Assembly (NCBI RefSeq): GCF_003032475.1 | Contig: NZ_CP028369.1 | Span: forward strand, 1,922,001-1,986,000 | DNA: 64,000 bases | Direction: 5' to 3' | Source of the DNA: Streptomyces sp. P3 | GTDB taxonomy: Bacteria; Actinomycetota; Actinomycetes; Streptomycetales; Streptomycetaceae | Shown: positions 34,779-42,875 of the stretch, piece by piece | How positions within the stretch are numbered: the first letter of the stretch is position 1 | Layout of the letters: each line of letters opens with the position of its first letter | Position numbers and translations under genes: made by a program | The notes under the pieces: generated by a model | The model's database searches: none | Seen by the model: only the letters and a program-made list of their open reading frames with translations | Told to the model about the DNA's origin: nothing

Positions 34779-34835
34779 CCGACGCCGTCCCCCGGACCCG
34801 TCAGCAAGCACTCCTGCACCCTGCGAGGAATCACC

Positions 34836-34961
34836 ATGCCCACAGACCCGTACGCCGTGCTGCGCGCACTGCTCCGCGCGGAGGCCGCCCGCACCGCCCC
34901 CAAGCCCCCCGCCCGGCAACCGGCCCACCCGCAACAGCCCTTGAGGAAGCGGGAACGGTAG
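34836..34961 (+). CDS. Tiny conserved-looking protein, 41 aa
   Basis: The ATG at 34836 follows TGCGAGGAATCACC, a good ribosome site, and the frame runs to TAG at 34959-34961. The product is MPTDPYAVLRALLRAEAART, then a Pro/Gln/Lys-rich basic tail ending LRKRER. The N-terminal amphipathic helix (YAVLRALLRAEA) has strong codon bias. I recall similar very short genes in other Streptomyces without a known function. It is likely cotranscribed with the small secreted protein upstream. Confidence 0.5.
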   Translation: MPTDPYAVLRALLRAEAARTAPKPPARQPAHPQQPLRKRER

Positions 34962-35015
34962 CGCTGACGGTTCCGGTAGCGGTTGCGGTTGCCGTTGCGG
35001 TTGCCGTTGCAGAGG

Positions 35016-35210
35016 TCATCGATGGGGGAGCCGGGTTCCGGGCCCCCTGGGACCCGGGAGGCGAGGCCGGGGCCCTGCAATGGCGAGGGACACGGACCCG
35101 GGGGCCCCGGGCAGACATTTCCCGTCCCACAGCAGGGCGCCGAGCTCGGGGGCGGGTCCGCTGAAGGCGTACCCGTCCGCGAGGTCACCGGCGCGCGTCG
35201 GCTCGCTCAT
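35016..35210 (-). pseudogene. HerA-like/DUF853 helicase, 5' stub only
   Basis: The ATG at 35210 has GACGAGGGGCTGCC upstream. The first 35 residues (MSEPTRAGDLADGYAFSGPA, then PELGALLWDGKCLPGAPGSV) match the start of the HerA-like DUF853 ATPases, which continue with LAMLNRHGLVAGATGTGKT. Here similarity is lost after about residue 40 and no P-loop follows. The downstream sequence is repetitive (GGTTGC units near 34965-35010). I read it as the surviving 5' end of a deleted gene of about 1.5 kb. Confidence 0.55.
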
Positions 35211-35315
35211 CGGCAGCCCCTCGTCCCCATTTCCCCCCGTTCATCACGTCTTTTCCAGCGTCGTACTCCGCCTCCCTGGCTGCGCCCGGAACGTCGGGAC
35301 CGGTAGGCTTTCCGT

Positions 35316-35612
35316 GTGATCTTCAAGCGCATCGGAAACGGCCGGCCGTACCCCGACCACGGCCGGGAAAGCACCCGGCAGTGGGCGGACGTCGCGCCGC
35401 GCCCGGTCCGCCTCGATCAGCTGGTGACCACCAAGCAGCAGCTCGACCTGGAAACCCTGCTCGCGGAGGACTCCACCTTCTACGGCGACCTGTTCGCGCA
35501 CGTCGTGAAGTGGCAGGGTGACCTGTACCTGGAGGACGGACTGCACCGCGCGGTGCGGGCGGCGCTCCAGCAGCGACAGGTGCTGCACGCCCGCGTCCTC
35601 GAGCTGGACTGA
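35316..35612 (+). CDS. Conserved hypothetical protein, 98 aa
   Basis: The GTG at 35316 opens MIFKRIGNGRPYPDHGRES. A block WADVAPRPVRLDQLVTTKQQ follows, then LDLETLLAEDSTFYGDLFAH and VVKWQGDLYLEDGLHRAVRA, with an ALQQR...ELD end. This is a compact soluble protein strongly conserved in Streptomyces next to upp. It is sometimes labelled VapB-like, but no toxin partner is present here, so I would not use that name. No membrane or metal motif. It probably starts the short operon that includes the LytR C-terminal-domain protein. Confidence 0.75.
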   Translation: MIFKRIGNGRPYPDHGRESTRQWADVAPRPVRLDQLVTTKQQLDLETLLAEDSTFYGDLFAHVVKWQGDLYLEDGLHRAVRAALQQRQVLHARVLELD

Positions 35613-35861
35613 GCCCCGCCGGGCCGTCGCCCGGACTTCCGCCAGACCTCGGCCGGGCCCTCACAGGACCTTGCCCGGACGTGGCCGGACCTCCGTCAGG
35701 CTTCTCCGGGCCGCCGTCGGGCTTGGCCGGACCTCCGTCGAGGCCCGGACGAGGCCTCGGGCTGCCTCCGGATTGACCCTTTCGGGTTCTTTCTCGTGCC
35801 CCGCGAGGTGTCCGATGATCGTTTATTAGTCACGGCCGCCCGGGCGCACTACGCTGCGCCC

Positions 35862-36581
35862 ATGAGCATGCTGACTCCCCCCGGCATGGGCGGCAAATAC
35901 CGGATCACGGGGGACAAATACCCCCGCATGCGTCCCCATCGTCGACGCGGCCGGCTTGCCGTCGTGGTCGTCGCCTGTGGCGCCGTGCTCGGCGTGGCCG
36001 GCTGGGGCACCCTGCAGCTCATCGACGTCTTCACGGGCGGCGGGGGCACCGCCACGGCGGCGGACGGCTGCCCGAAGAACAAGACCAAGGCGGGACTCGC
36101 GGCCTCCCCCTCCGCCTCCGCGTCCGCTGCGACGAGCGGCGGCACGGGTACGGGTACGGGCACGGCAGCCGGAGCGGGTGCGGGACCGGGCGCGGTGCCC
36201 AAGCCCGCGCAGATCACGGTGAACGTCTTCAACGCCACCACCCGCAGCGGCCTCGCGAAGACGACCGCGGACGAGCTGAAGAGACGCGGCTTCAAGATCG
36301 GCGAGGTGGGCAACGCCGCCAAGCAGTACGACAAGAAGGTCACCGGGACCGGGATGCTGCTCGGCCCCGCGTCCTCGCTCAACACCTCGCTGCCGGTCCT
36401 CGCGACGCAGCTCGGCACCGCCGAGCGCCGCACCGACGCCGCCCGCAAGGGCACGGCGGTCGATCTGATCATCGGCAACGGCTTCAAGGCGCTCACCGGC
36501 CGTGCGGAGGCGACCAAGGCCCTGGCGGCGCTGGCCGCCCCGCACCCGACGGCAGGCGCCACCACGAAGAAGGGCTGCTGA
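35862..36581 (+). CDS. LytR C-terminal domain-containing membrane-anchored protein
   Basis: 239 residues from the ATG at 35862, just after CTACGCTGCGCC. A more upstream in-frame start at 35796 is not supported by conservation or a ribosome site. The layout is a Tyr/Lys-rich cytoplasmic head (GGKYRITGDKYPRMRPHRRR), one membrane helix (AVVVVACGAVLGVAGWGTL), a Gly/Thr/Ala-rich linker and an extracellular LytR_C domain (ITVNVFNATTRSGLAKTTAD, ELKRRGFKIGEVGNA). A cysteine is at the very C-terminus. The domain is found in LCP cell-wall ligases and alone in proteins of unknown cell-envelope role. It is convergent with upp. Confidence 0.85.
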   Translation: MSMLTPPGMGGKYRITGDKYPRMRPHRRRGRLAVVVVACGAVLGVAGWGTLQLIDVFTGGGGTATAADGCPKNKTKAGLAASPSASASAATSGGTGTGTGTAAGAGAGPGAVPKPAQITVNVFNATTRSGLAKTTADELKRRGFKIGEVGNAAKQYDKKVTGTGMLLGPASSLNTSLPVLATQLGTAERRTDAARKGTAVDLIIGNGFKALTGRAEATKALAALAAPHPTAGATTKKGC

Positions 36582-36615
36582 CGGCCGGCTCACCGACCGT
36601 CAGCGCGTCCGGACG

Positions 36616-37251
36616 TTATTCCGCCGCCCCGTACAGCCGGTCTCCCGCGTCGCCCAGGCCGGGGACGATGTAGCCGTGCTCGTTGAGGTGGTCGTCGACG
36701 GCCGCCGTGACGACGGTGACCGGAGAGCCCGCGAGCTCACGCTCCATGATCTCCACGCCCTCCGGCGCGGCGAGCAGCACCACGGCCGTGACGTCGTCGG
36801 CGCCGCGCCGGATCAGCTCGCGGATCGCGGCGACCAGCGTGCCGCCGGTGGCCAGCATCGGGTCCAGGACGTACACCTGGCGGCCGGAGAGGTCCTCCGG
36901 CATGCGGGTGGCGTACGTGGACGCCTCCAGCGTCTCCTCGTTGCGGATCATGCCGAGGAAGCCCACCTCCGCCGTCGGCAGCAGCCGGACCATGCCGTCC
37001 AGCATGCCGAGGCCCGCGCGCAGGATCGGCACGACCAGCGGACGCGGGTAGGAGAGCTTGACGCCGGTGGTCGAGGCGACCGGCGTCTTGATGTCGACCT
37101 GTTCGGTGCGCACGTCCCGCGTGGCCTCGTAGGCGAGCAGGGTGACCAGCTCGTCGGCCAGCCGGCGGAAGGTCGCGGAGTCGGTGCGCTGGTCGCGCAG
37201 GGTGGTGAGTTTGTGGGCGACCAGAGGGTGGTCGACGACGTGGAGACGCAT
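36616..37251 (-). CDS. upp: Uracil phosphoribosyltransferase
   Basis: 211 residues, the usual length, from the ATG at 37251 ([20 protein letters not shown]). The motifs [31 protein letters not shown] and the PRPP loop [12 protein letters not shown] are complete, as is the C-terminal uracil-binding block [20 protein letters not shown]. It converts uracil and PRPP to UMP for pyrimidine salvage in the cytosol. It is convergent with the LytR C-terminal-domain gene. Confidence 0.97.
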   Translation of the reverse strand: MRLHVVDHPLVAHKLTTLRDQRTDSATFRRLADELVTLLAYEATRDVRTEQVDIKTPVASTTGVKLSYPRPLVVPILRAGLGMLDGMVRLLPTAEVGFLGMIRNEETLEASTYATRMPEDLSGRQVYVLDPMLATGGTLVAAIRELIRRGADDVTAVVLLAAPEGVEIMERELAGSPVTVVTAAVDDHLNEHGYIVPGLGDAGDRLYGAAE

Positions 37252-37417
37252 GTCGACAACAGTAACCGGGGCCGTCCTGCCCGGCGCCCCCACACTCGGT
37301 GAACCTTTCCCCCGGACTTTTCCCCGGCTTCGGCCGTTCGCTGGCATCTCACCGGCCGTCGGAGGGAAAGTGGGAGGCAGGTATGGAGACGGACCGGGGT
37401 ACCCGGGGTGTGTGCTG

Positions 37418-37615
37418 ATGCCTGACCTGCCCGACCCGACCGACGGCGACTCGCCGACGAGGCCGCCCGAGACCGACGCGGAGCGCCGCCGGCGCCGCGC
37501 CCGGTTTCTGCGCGACCTGGCCGAGGCCCGTGAACTGCGCGACCGGGTTCAGCCGCGACGCGCCAAGACCGCCCGCCTGCGCCACGCGATGCGTATGCGC
37601 ACGTTCCGCTGGTAG
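37418..37615 (+). CDS. Small basic conserved protein, 65 aa
   Basis: The ATG at 37418 (GTG at 37412 also possible) opens [20 protein letters not shown] and continues [20 protein letters not shown], ending [16 protein letters not shown]. The N-terminus is acidic and disordered, and the rest is a strongly basic helix. Similar short proteins lie between upp and tadA in other Streptomyces. No function is known. Nucleic-acid or ribosome association is possible from the charge but unproven. Confidence 0.6.
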   Translation: MPDLPDPTDGDSPTRPPETDAERRRRRARFLRDLAEARELRDRVQPRRAKTARLRHAMRMRTFRW

Positions 37616-37957
37616 ACCCGGCCGTGCAGCGGCCGTACCGGACTTGGGGCATACGGGGAAGATCACCACCGTCAGGGGTGTCGCGCGGTGTCACTCGGGG
37701 CAGGCGTGCGTGGGGCCGCAGGGGAAAGCCGCGTACGATCCGCTCGTGGCGGCAACGAGTGCGCTGGTGAGTCGCTCACGGACGTGACCGCGGACGTGCG
37801 ATCAAAACCACCGGACACAGGGAGCCGAAGACGTCCCCTGGACGCCTTGTTTCTGCCACGATTCCGAGTGGGCGGGTCTCGGAGCCGAGCTCTCCGCCCG
37901 TAACCTCCGCCGGGGGGAACCCCAACCGGCACGCCTAGGACCAGTGGGAGAGTCACG
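37616..37957. other. Intergenic, nothing recognised
   Basis: About 340 bases. An open plus-strand frame covers most of it (37688-37903) but has no ribosome site and poor composition. The promoter of the tadA operon should lie in the right part. Confidence 0.35.
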
Positions 37958-38506
37958 GTGTACTTCGCCGCACTGCTCGCGCGCACCGAAGACGGGTGGG
38001 AAGCGAGCGACACAGAGCTCGACGATGTGGAAACCCTGTCGGATCTGGCCGACCTGGCCCGGGAGGCCTCCCCGGACGAGGACACGGTGCTCGTGCTGAT
38101 CGAGCAGGAGGACTCCTGGTTCGGGGTCGTCCGCATCGACGGCGAGGAGGATCCTCGCATCTTCGTCTCCGACGCCGCTGCCGCCGCCCGCAGCTCGTAC
38201 GGCGAGATCCTGCTCACCGACGAACTGCTCGGAAGGGATCCGGATGACGACGTCCTGGACGCCCTGGATCTCGACGGCACCGAGGACGGTGAGAACGAGG
38301 ACGAGAACGAGGACGATGACGAGGGCTCCGACGGCGCCACGAGCGTCGGCTCCGCTGAGGCCGTGCCGCACGGCCCGGTCGGCGACGCCGGCATCCTCGA
38401 CGACCTCGGCGTCACCGAGAAGGAACTGAGGGCTCTGTCCGACGACGCGCTCACCGAGATCGCCGACGCCCTGGGCGCGTCGGCGGTCCTGGAGACGGTC
38501 CGCTGA
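37958..38506 (+). CDS. TadA-associated protein (tRNA adenosine deaminase-associated)
   Basis: 182 residues from the GTG at 37958 (GGGAGAGTCACG upstream). The start MYFAALLARTEDGWEASDTE is typical of this actinobacterial family, which is always next to tadA. The centre is an extremely acidic stretch (EDGENEDENEDDDEGSD). The C-terminal helix block is GDAGILDDLGVTEKELRALS and DDALTEIADALGASAVLE. The role is unknown. Its fixed position suggests help to TadA folding or activity. The stop overlaps or abuts the tadA translation start, so the two are coupled. Confidence 0.85.
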   Translation: MYFAALLARTEDGWEASDTELDDVETLSDLADLAREASPDEDTVLVLIEQEDSWFGVVRIDGEEDPRIFVSDAAAAARSSYGEILLTDELLGRDPDDDVLDALDLDGTEDGENEDENEDDDEGSDGATSVGSAEAVPHGPVGDAGILDDLGVTEKELRALSDDALTEIADALGASAVLETVR

Positions 38507-38556
38507 CCGCACCGGAGGCGCCGGCCGACCCCGTACGCGACCGCTGGCGGGCCGCG

Positions 38557-38988
38557 ATGCGGCTCGCCCTGGACGAGGCCCGGCTGGCCGCCCGTGGCGG
38601 AGACGTCCCGGTCGGCGCCGTGGTGCTGGCCCCGGACGGCACCACCGTCCTCGCCAGAGGTCACAACGAACGCGAGGCCGGCGGCGATCCGACGGCCCAC
38701 GCGGAGGTGCTCGCCGTCCGGCGGGCGGCCGAGGCGACGGGCGGGTGGCGGCTGTCCGGCTGCACGCTCCTCGTAACCCTCGAACCGTGCACGATGTGCG
38801 CGGGCGCCCTCGTGCAGTCGCGGGTGGACCGGGTCGTCTACGGGGCCCGCGACGACAAGGCGGGCGCGGTCGGCTCCCTCTGGGACGTCGTCCGCGACCG
38901 ACGGCTCAATCACCGGCCCGAGGTGATCGAGGGCGTGCTCGCCAAGGAGTGCGCGCAACTCCTCACGGACTTCTTCCGCGAGCGCTGA
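38557..38988 (+). CDS. tadA: tRNA-specific adenosine deaminase
   Basis: 143 residues from the ATG at 38557. The frame upstream is conserved-looking (APADPVRDRWRAA) back to a CTG at 38503 that overlaps the preceding stop and has GGAG at a good distance, so the real start may be that CTG. Zinc and catalytic motifs are complete: HAEVLA (His and Glu) and PCTMCAG (two Cys), with GAVVLAPDG and VYGARDDKAGAVGS. TadA converts A34 to inosine in tRNA-Arg(ACG). Gene order with its associated protein upstream and tRNA-Ser downstream is the core Streptomyces arrangement. Confidence 0.95.
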   Translation: MRLALDEARLAARGGDVPVGAVVLAPDGTTVLARGHNEREAGGDPTAHAEVLAVRRAAEATGGWRLSGCTLLVTLEPCTMCAGALVQSRVDRVVYGARDDKAGAVGSLWDVVRDRRLNHRPEVIEGVLAKECAQLLTDFFRER

Positions 38989-39046
38989 TCCGCCCGCTCC
39001 GGAACCGATTTCAAACCGCGCGCCACCTTGCTGTAAGGTCTCCCTC

Positions 39047-39131
39047 GGTAGCGTGTCCGAGCGGCCGAAGGAGCTCGCCTCGAAAGCGAGTGTGGCGCAA
39101 GTCACCGAGGGTTCAAATCCCTCCGCTACCG
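39047..39131 (+). tRNA. tRNA-Ser (anticodon CGA)
   Basis: The acceptor stem GGTAGCG pairs with CGCTACC, with discriminator G. The anticodon arm CTCGC-CTCGAAA-GCGAG gives anticodon CGA. A long variable arm typical of Ser and a T arm GAGGG-TTCAAAT-CCCTC follow. CCA is not encoded. The anticodon-to-variable-arm segment is duplicated at 41985-42014, marking it as an integration target. Confidence 0.95.
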
Positions 39132-39140
39132 CAGGTAGAC

Positions 39141-39171
39141 GAAGGGTCCGGCTCATGGAGCCGGACCCTTC
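39141..39171 (+). terminator. Terminator hairpin after tRNA-Ser
   Basis: GAAGGGTCCGGCTC (39141-39154) pairs with GAGCCGGACCCTTC (39158-39171) around a 3-base loop. It lies 10 bases after the tRNA. Confidence 0.85.
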
Positions 39172-39178
39172 GCGCATC

Positions 39179-39200
39179 CCCGTCTCAGTTTCCGTCTCAG
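39179..39200. repeat. Candidate integrase arm-type repeat, copy 2
   Basis: CCCGTCTCAGTTTCCGTCTC is the same string as near 3524, placed about 50 bases inside the left end of the tRNA-Ser element. The role in integrase binding is inferred from position. Confidence 0.5.
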
Positions 39201-39725
39201 TTGGCCGGTGCAGCACTCCCGTACTGAGGGCGACTGGTTCTGGTTCCAGCACCTCACGCATGGTCGGCCTGGCGGGTAGGCACCGCTAGGCCGAGCGAGT
39301 TGAACCTGAGAGGAGAACCGTGTCCCAGTCGCTCACGGAACATCGCATCATCTTCAAGTGGACTGCGACAGTCCTAGCGGCCGTCGCCGTACTAGTCGGT
39401 GCACCGCTGCTACTCGGAAGATTGACGCCAGCGGGAACGAACTGGGAGAGGCTGAGCGACATCAGCCAGACCTACGGCACCCCGCTGTCCATAGCTGCTC
39501 TCGCAGGAGTGGCGGTGTCGTTGGTCTATCAGTCCCGTCAAACGGCCGTCACGTACGCGGAAGCCCAGCGTGCCTCTCATCGGCAACTTGTGATCATGGC
39601 CATCGATGACCCTGAGCTAATGGTTTGCTGGGAGCCGTTCACTGTCCCTGTGACAGCGTTGGACGCAAAACAGATCGCCTACACGAACCTGATCGTCAGC
39701 AACTGGTCTGCGGACTACCGACTAA

Positions 39726-40590
39726 GACGGTGTCCTACGTGGTGAGGCGGACGAATCGCTTGTAGCAGCACATTGCTGCGGCGAGGCCGAGAAAGGCCAG
39801 GTAGTTGCGTGGATCGCGTTCATAGCGAGGGCTGAGTCTGCGGTAGCCGGACAGCCACGAGATCGTGCGCTCGATCACCCACCTTCGTCGGCCCAAGCGT
39901 TCGCTGGACTCGATGCCCTTGCGGGCGATACGCACGCCGATGCGCTTGCCCCGTAACCATTTCCGTAGGTGGGGAATGTCGTAGGCCTTGTCCGCGTGTA
40001 GGCGCTGAGGCTTGAAGTAGCGGCCGTTGTGGGGGTCGTGTCTCGTTTGGTGACCGGCCACCATGGGCTTCAGCCCTTCGCTGTCGTGGACGTTGGCGGC
40101 GGAGACGCCGACGACCAGGGGCAGTCCGTTCGCGTCCGACAGAACGTGCATCTTGGAACCCGGCTTGCCCCGGTCCACGGGGCTCGGACCTGTGTGTCTG
40201 CCCCCTTTTTAGCCCGCACGTGGGCGGAATCGAGCACCACGCGGGAGACGTCGATGAGGCCCGCGTCGTCGAGCCGATGCAGGACCGCCTCGTGCAGCCG
40301 GCCCCATACCCCGGCCCGCGACCAGATCAGGAATCGGCGATGGGCCGTCGACTTCGATATCCCGAAGCACGGCGGCAGGGCCCGCCAGGCGCACCCGCTG
40401 ACCAGCACATAGACGATCGCCGCGAACAGCGTCTCATCAGGCGCGTTCGGCGTTCCACCGCCCTGCGGCCGCACCCGGTCCTCCGGAATCAACGGCCTGG
40501 CGAGCTCCCACAAGCCGTCCGGAACAATCCAACTCCACTTACCCCGCCCCATGAACAGACCAACGAGCGATCACCACGTAGGACACCGTC
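39726..40590 (-). mobile_element. IS5-family insertion sequence, 865 bp
   Basis: Terminal inverted repeats of 20 bp are perfect (GACGGTGTCCTACGTGGTGA at 39726-39745 and its complement at 40571-40590). The element is flanked by a direct TAA duplication (39723-39725 and 40591-40593). It contains a two-frame transposase on the minus strand. Perfect ends and an intact target duplication indicate a recent insertion. Confidence 0.92.
39735..40552 (-). CDS. IS5-family transposase, made by programmed frameshift
   Basis: The first frame starts at 40552 (MGRGKWSWIVPDGLWELARP) and carries the first catalytic Asp in VVLDSAHVRAKKG. The second frame carries RGKPGSKMHVLSDANGLPLV, the second Asp (HADKAYD) and Glu (RRRWVIERTISWLSGYRR), ending at 39735 inside the left inverted repeat. 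The frames meet at a run of five A and five G (40201-40210), the usual slippery site of this IS group. Frameshifting there joins RAKKG to G-x-HTGPSPVDRGKPGS. All three DDE residues are present, so the enzyme is probably active. Confidence 0.9.
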
Positions 40591-40859
40591 TAAAGCGGTT
40601 TAACGACGCAGCGCTACGGGTGCGCTGCGAGACGCACTTTCGAGGCGAGATAGCCCGAAAGCACTGGGAGAACGGTGGCGCAGACTGGCGGCGATTCGCC
40701 GAAGCCATCGGGACCCCTCGCCTCCGTCGATTCGTCTCGGCGATGGATACGGCATACGCGGCGGCCGTCGCCTCGGGTCCCCCACGTCTTTCAAGCAGCT
40801 ACTTCGCCCCTCCTGAATAGCCGACGCACACCCTGACGAGCTACTACCGGCCTGAACAC

Positions 40860-41179
40860 GTGGAAGGAACCCGCATCGTGAACCCGGAGCCGGGTCCGGC
40901 CGGGCGGGGCGGCGGGTTCCGCGTCCTGTACGACGCCGGGTACGAGATCGACCACATGACCGAGGAACTGTTTGCACGAGTGCCCACGGCCGAAGAGGCC
41001 CAGCTGCTCCAGCTCTCTCCGGGTGAGTGGGTGGTGGAGCTCCACCGGACACGCGCACGGCAGATGGAACCGTGGTTGGGTTCGCCATCGGGGTGCACGC
41101 GGCGACCCGCTTCGCATGGTCGTACGACTTCAAGGTGCCCGACTCGGCAAAGACAGAGGTGGAGGGCGAGAGCAAGTGA
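40860..41179 (+). pseudogene. GntR-family regulator (UTRA domain) remnant, frameshifted
   Basis: The frame from about 40862 reads FRVLYDAGYEIDHMTEELFA, RVPTAEEAQLLQLSPGEWVV and ELHRT, the ligand-binding (UTRA-type) part of HutC-like GntR regulators. The continuation TADGTVVGFAIGVHAATRFA and WSYDFKVPDSAKTEVEGESK-stop is in the next frame, so there is a frameshift near 41055. The DNA-binding winged helix is missing entirely. It is followed by overlap with the YdcF-like gene (GTGA). It probably once regulated or travelled with that gene. Confidence 0.65.
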
Positions 41180-41841
41180 TCTCGGCTCAGGCGTGGGCGG
41201 ACGCTCAGACACTGTGGGACTTCCAGCAGATGGGCCACGAGCCCCGTCCATGCTCCGTGGCTGTCGGTCTCGGCAGTCACGACCTCGGGGTGGCCGACAC
41301 CGCAGCGGAGCTGTACCACCGGGGCATGTTCCCGCTCGTCGTCTTCACCGGGGCGACCAGTCGTACGACTCAGGAGCGGATGCCGCGCGGCGAGGCCGAG
41401 CACTACCGCGAGCGCGCTGTAGAGCTGGGGGTGCCGGCGGGGGCGATCCTCGTTGAGCCCAACGCGCGGAACACGGGAGACAACATCCGCTTTTCTCGCG
41501 CGGTCCTGGAAGAGCGGGGCGTGCCTGTCTCGTCCGTTCTGCTGGTCAGCAAGCCGTACGAGGAACGGCGTTCGTACGCGACCGCCCGGAAGCTGTGGCC
41601 GGGTGTCGAGTGGGTGTGTGCGTCCACCCCTATGACACTCCCCGAGTACGTCGACTCGATCGGGGACGCGCGCCTTGTACTCGACATGATGGTCGGTGCT
41701 CAGCAGCGACTCATGATCTACCCCCGGCAGGGGTTCATGATCGAGCAGCAGATTCCCGACGACGTCCGGGCCGCGTTCGAGCGGCTACGCGACGGCGGCT
41801 TCACGAGTCGGCTCGCGCCGGAAACCGCAGATCAGGCCTGA
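41176..41841 (+). CDS. YdcF/DUF218 family protein (ElyC/SanA-like)
   Basis: 221 residues from the GTG at 41176, overlapping the previous stop by 4 bp. The DUF218 fold is shown by VAVGLGSHDLGVADTAAELY, PLVVFTGATSRTTQERMPRG and EAEHYRERAVELGVP, and by ILVEPNARNTGDN, LLVSKPYEERRS and a final DARLVLDMMVGAQQRL. No membrane segment is present, unlike ElyC or SanA. The family may bind nucleotide-like or envelope precursors, and the function is uncertain. Within the tRNA-Ser element it is the only intact non-IS gene. Confidence 0.75.
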   Translation: MISAQAWADAQTLWDFQQMGHEPRPCSVAVGLGSHDLGVADTAAELYHRGMFPLVVFTGATSRTTQERMPRGEAEHYRERAVELGVPAGAILVEPNARNTGDNIRFSRAVLEERGVPVSSVLLVSKPYEERRSYATARKLWPGVEWVCASTPMTLPEYVDSIGDARLVLDMMVGAQQRLMIYPRQGFMIEQQIPDDVRAAFERLRDGGFTSRLAPETADQA

Positions 41842-41858
41842 CGTGGCCGGGGGCGGCT

Positions 41859-41880
41859 CCGTCTCAGTTTCCGTCTCATT
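41859..41880. repeat. Candidate integrase arm-type repeat, copy 3
   Basis: TCCGTCTCAGTTTCCGTCTC again, about 105 bases before the right tRNA-Ser duplicate. The flanking text (CATTCACTCCCGTCCGGAGC) also resembles that after copy 1 near 3546. Confidence 0.5.
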
Positions 41881-41984
41881 CACTCCCGTCCGGAGCCGTC
41901 CACAGCGGTTCACACTTCGGGCGGGCGGACGGGAATGAACGAGGTTGAACGGGTGCGGATCATGCGCTGAACAGCACGAACAGA

Positions 41985-42014
41985 CCTCGAAAGCGAGTGT
42001 GGCGCAAGTCACCG
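41985..42014 (+). repeat. attR: 30-bp duplicate of tRNA-Ser anticodon/variable region
   Basis: Positions 41985-42014 are identical to 39078-39107 in the tRNA-Ser gene (from the anticodon loop through most of the variable arm). Sequence on both sides differs. It cannot form a tRNA. It marks the right end of a 2.9-kb integrated element. Confidence 0.85.
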
Positions 42015-42350
42015 CGCGTCCACCTCCGGACAGTCCGGGAGCGGAGCAGCAGATCAGTCGCCGCTCGACCGGATGAAGTGCCTCCGAGCGGCGATCTTGC
42101 GCTTGGGCATGTAACCGTGCACGTTTTCCACCGGCCCACATACCGCACCGGTCACGATGCCCCGGCCGCGCCGGGCAGCCGCGCCGAGGCGGCGGCATCC
42201 CGGCGAACCGGTGAACCCTTCCGGCCGCGGCACTCCCCGGAACGGTTCACGAACGCGCCGCAGACGATCAAAAGCGGTGCGTAAATCGCACTTACAGATA
42301 CACTCGCCGCCGTCAGCGGGGCCCGAGCGGCCACATACAGGGGAGGCCAG
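42015..42350. other. Intergenic with a possible peptide relic
   Basis: About 335 bases. The minus strand encodes a basic string VHGYMPKRKIAARRHFIRSS ending in a stop at 42058. It might be the end of a lost gene. The right part contains a promoter-like AT-richer stretch before the small gene at 42351. Confidence 0.35.
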
Positions 42351-42527
42351 GTGGCGGTGAACGCCAAGAAGATCGCCGTCTACGTGCTCGTGGTGTTCGT
42401 GCTCTACGTGATCATCACAGACCCGGCGAAGGCGGCGGACTACGTCCAGATAGGCTTCGAGGGCATATCGGACGCGGCCCAGGCCATCGGCGACTTCTTC
42501 ACCTGGCTCGCCGACGGGGCGCGGTAG
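42351..42527 (+). CDS. Small membrane protein, 58 aa
   Basis: The GTG at 42351 follows GGGGAGGCCAG. The product MAVNAKKIAVYVLVVFVLYV, then IITDPAKAADYVQIGFEGIS and DAAQAIGDFFTWLADGAR-stop has one N-terminal membrane helix and a short amphipathic C-terminal helix. It lies 30 bases upstream of the Dabb gene on the same strand and is a conserved neighbour in Streptomyces by memory. Function is unknown. Confidence 0.75.
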   Translation: MAVNAKKIAVYVLVVFVLYVIITDPAKAADYVQIGFEGISDAAQAIGDFFTWLADGAR

Positions 42528-42557
42528 CCGAGACCGTCGCACGCACTGGGAGTGCCC

Positions 42558-42851
42558 ATGATCCGCCACCTGGTCCTGTTCAAGCTCAACGAGGGCGTCG
42601 AGCGCGACGACCCCCGGGTGGTGCGGGGCGAGGCGGCCTTCCGGGCCCTGGGCGGGCAGATCGACGAGCTGCGCTTCTGGGAGCTGGGCTGGAACATCAG
42701 CGAGCGGCCCATCGCCTACGACTTCGCGATCAACTCGGCGGTCGAGGACGCGGACGCCCTCAAGCGGTACCTCGAGCACCCGGCCCACCAGGCGGGCGTC
42801 ACGCTGTGGCGGGAGTTCGCCACGTGGGTGGTCGCCGACTACGAGGTCTGA
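42558..42851 (+). CDS. Dabb (stress-responsive A/B barrel) domain protein
   Basis: 97 residues from the ATG at 42558 with GGGAG just upstream. MIRHLVLFKLNEGVERDDPR is the family start. LGGQIDELRFWELGWNISER and AYDFAINSAVEDADALKRYL, then HPAHQAGVTLWREFATWVVADYEV complete a ferredoxin-like barrel monomer. Dabb proteins dimerise. Plant and fungal relatives are stress proteins and some bacterial ones are polyketide cyclases. Here the role is unknown. A strong terminator follows. Confidence 0.9.
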   Translation: MIRHLVLFKLNEGVERDDPRVVRGEAAFRALGGQIDELRFWELGWNISERPIAYDFAINSAVEDADALKRYLEHPAHQAGVTLWREFATWVVADYEV

Positions 42852-42875
42852 GCCGCCCCCTCCTGTCGAACGGAG

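Larger units (their letters stand above)
39320..40820 (+). pseudogene. DUF6082-like membrane protein gene split by an IS element
   Basis: A GTG start at 39320 opens a protein with one membrane segment (TVLAAVAVLVGAPLLLGRL), then TPAGTNWERLSDISQTYGTP and YANLIVS-like text (IAYTNLIVSNWSADYRL). At 39725 the frame is cut by an 865-bp IS. After removal of the IS and one TAA copy it resumes exactly in frame as KRFNDAALRVRCETHFRGEI and ARKHWENGG, ending at 40820. The whole matches the DUF6082 pattern as I recall it, a family often seen as accessory cargo. The intact protein would be about 211 residues, and the IS has inactivated it. Confidence 0.75.

Noticed and set aside
35316..35612. VapB-type antitoxin
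   Set aside because: Similar proteins are sometimes so labelled, but no adjacent toxin is present and the position next to upp is core.
40070..40552. Two independent transposase genes
   Set aside because: The two frames overlap at an A5G5 slippery run and each lacks part of the DDE triad. They form one frameshifted product.
41985..42014. Second tRNA-Ser gene
   Set aside because: Only 30 bp match and no acceptor stem or T arm exists. It is an attachment-site duplicate.
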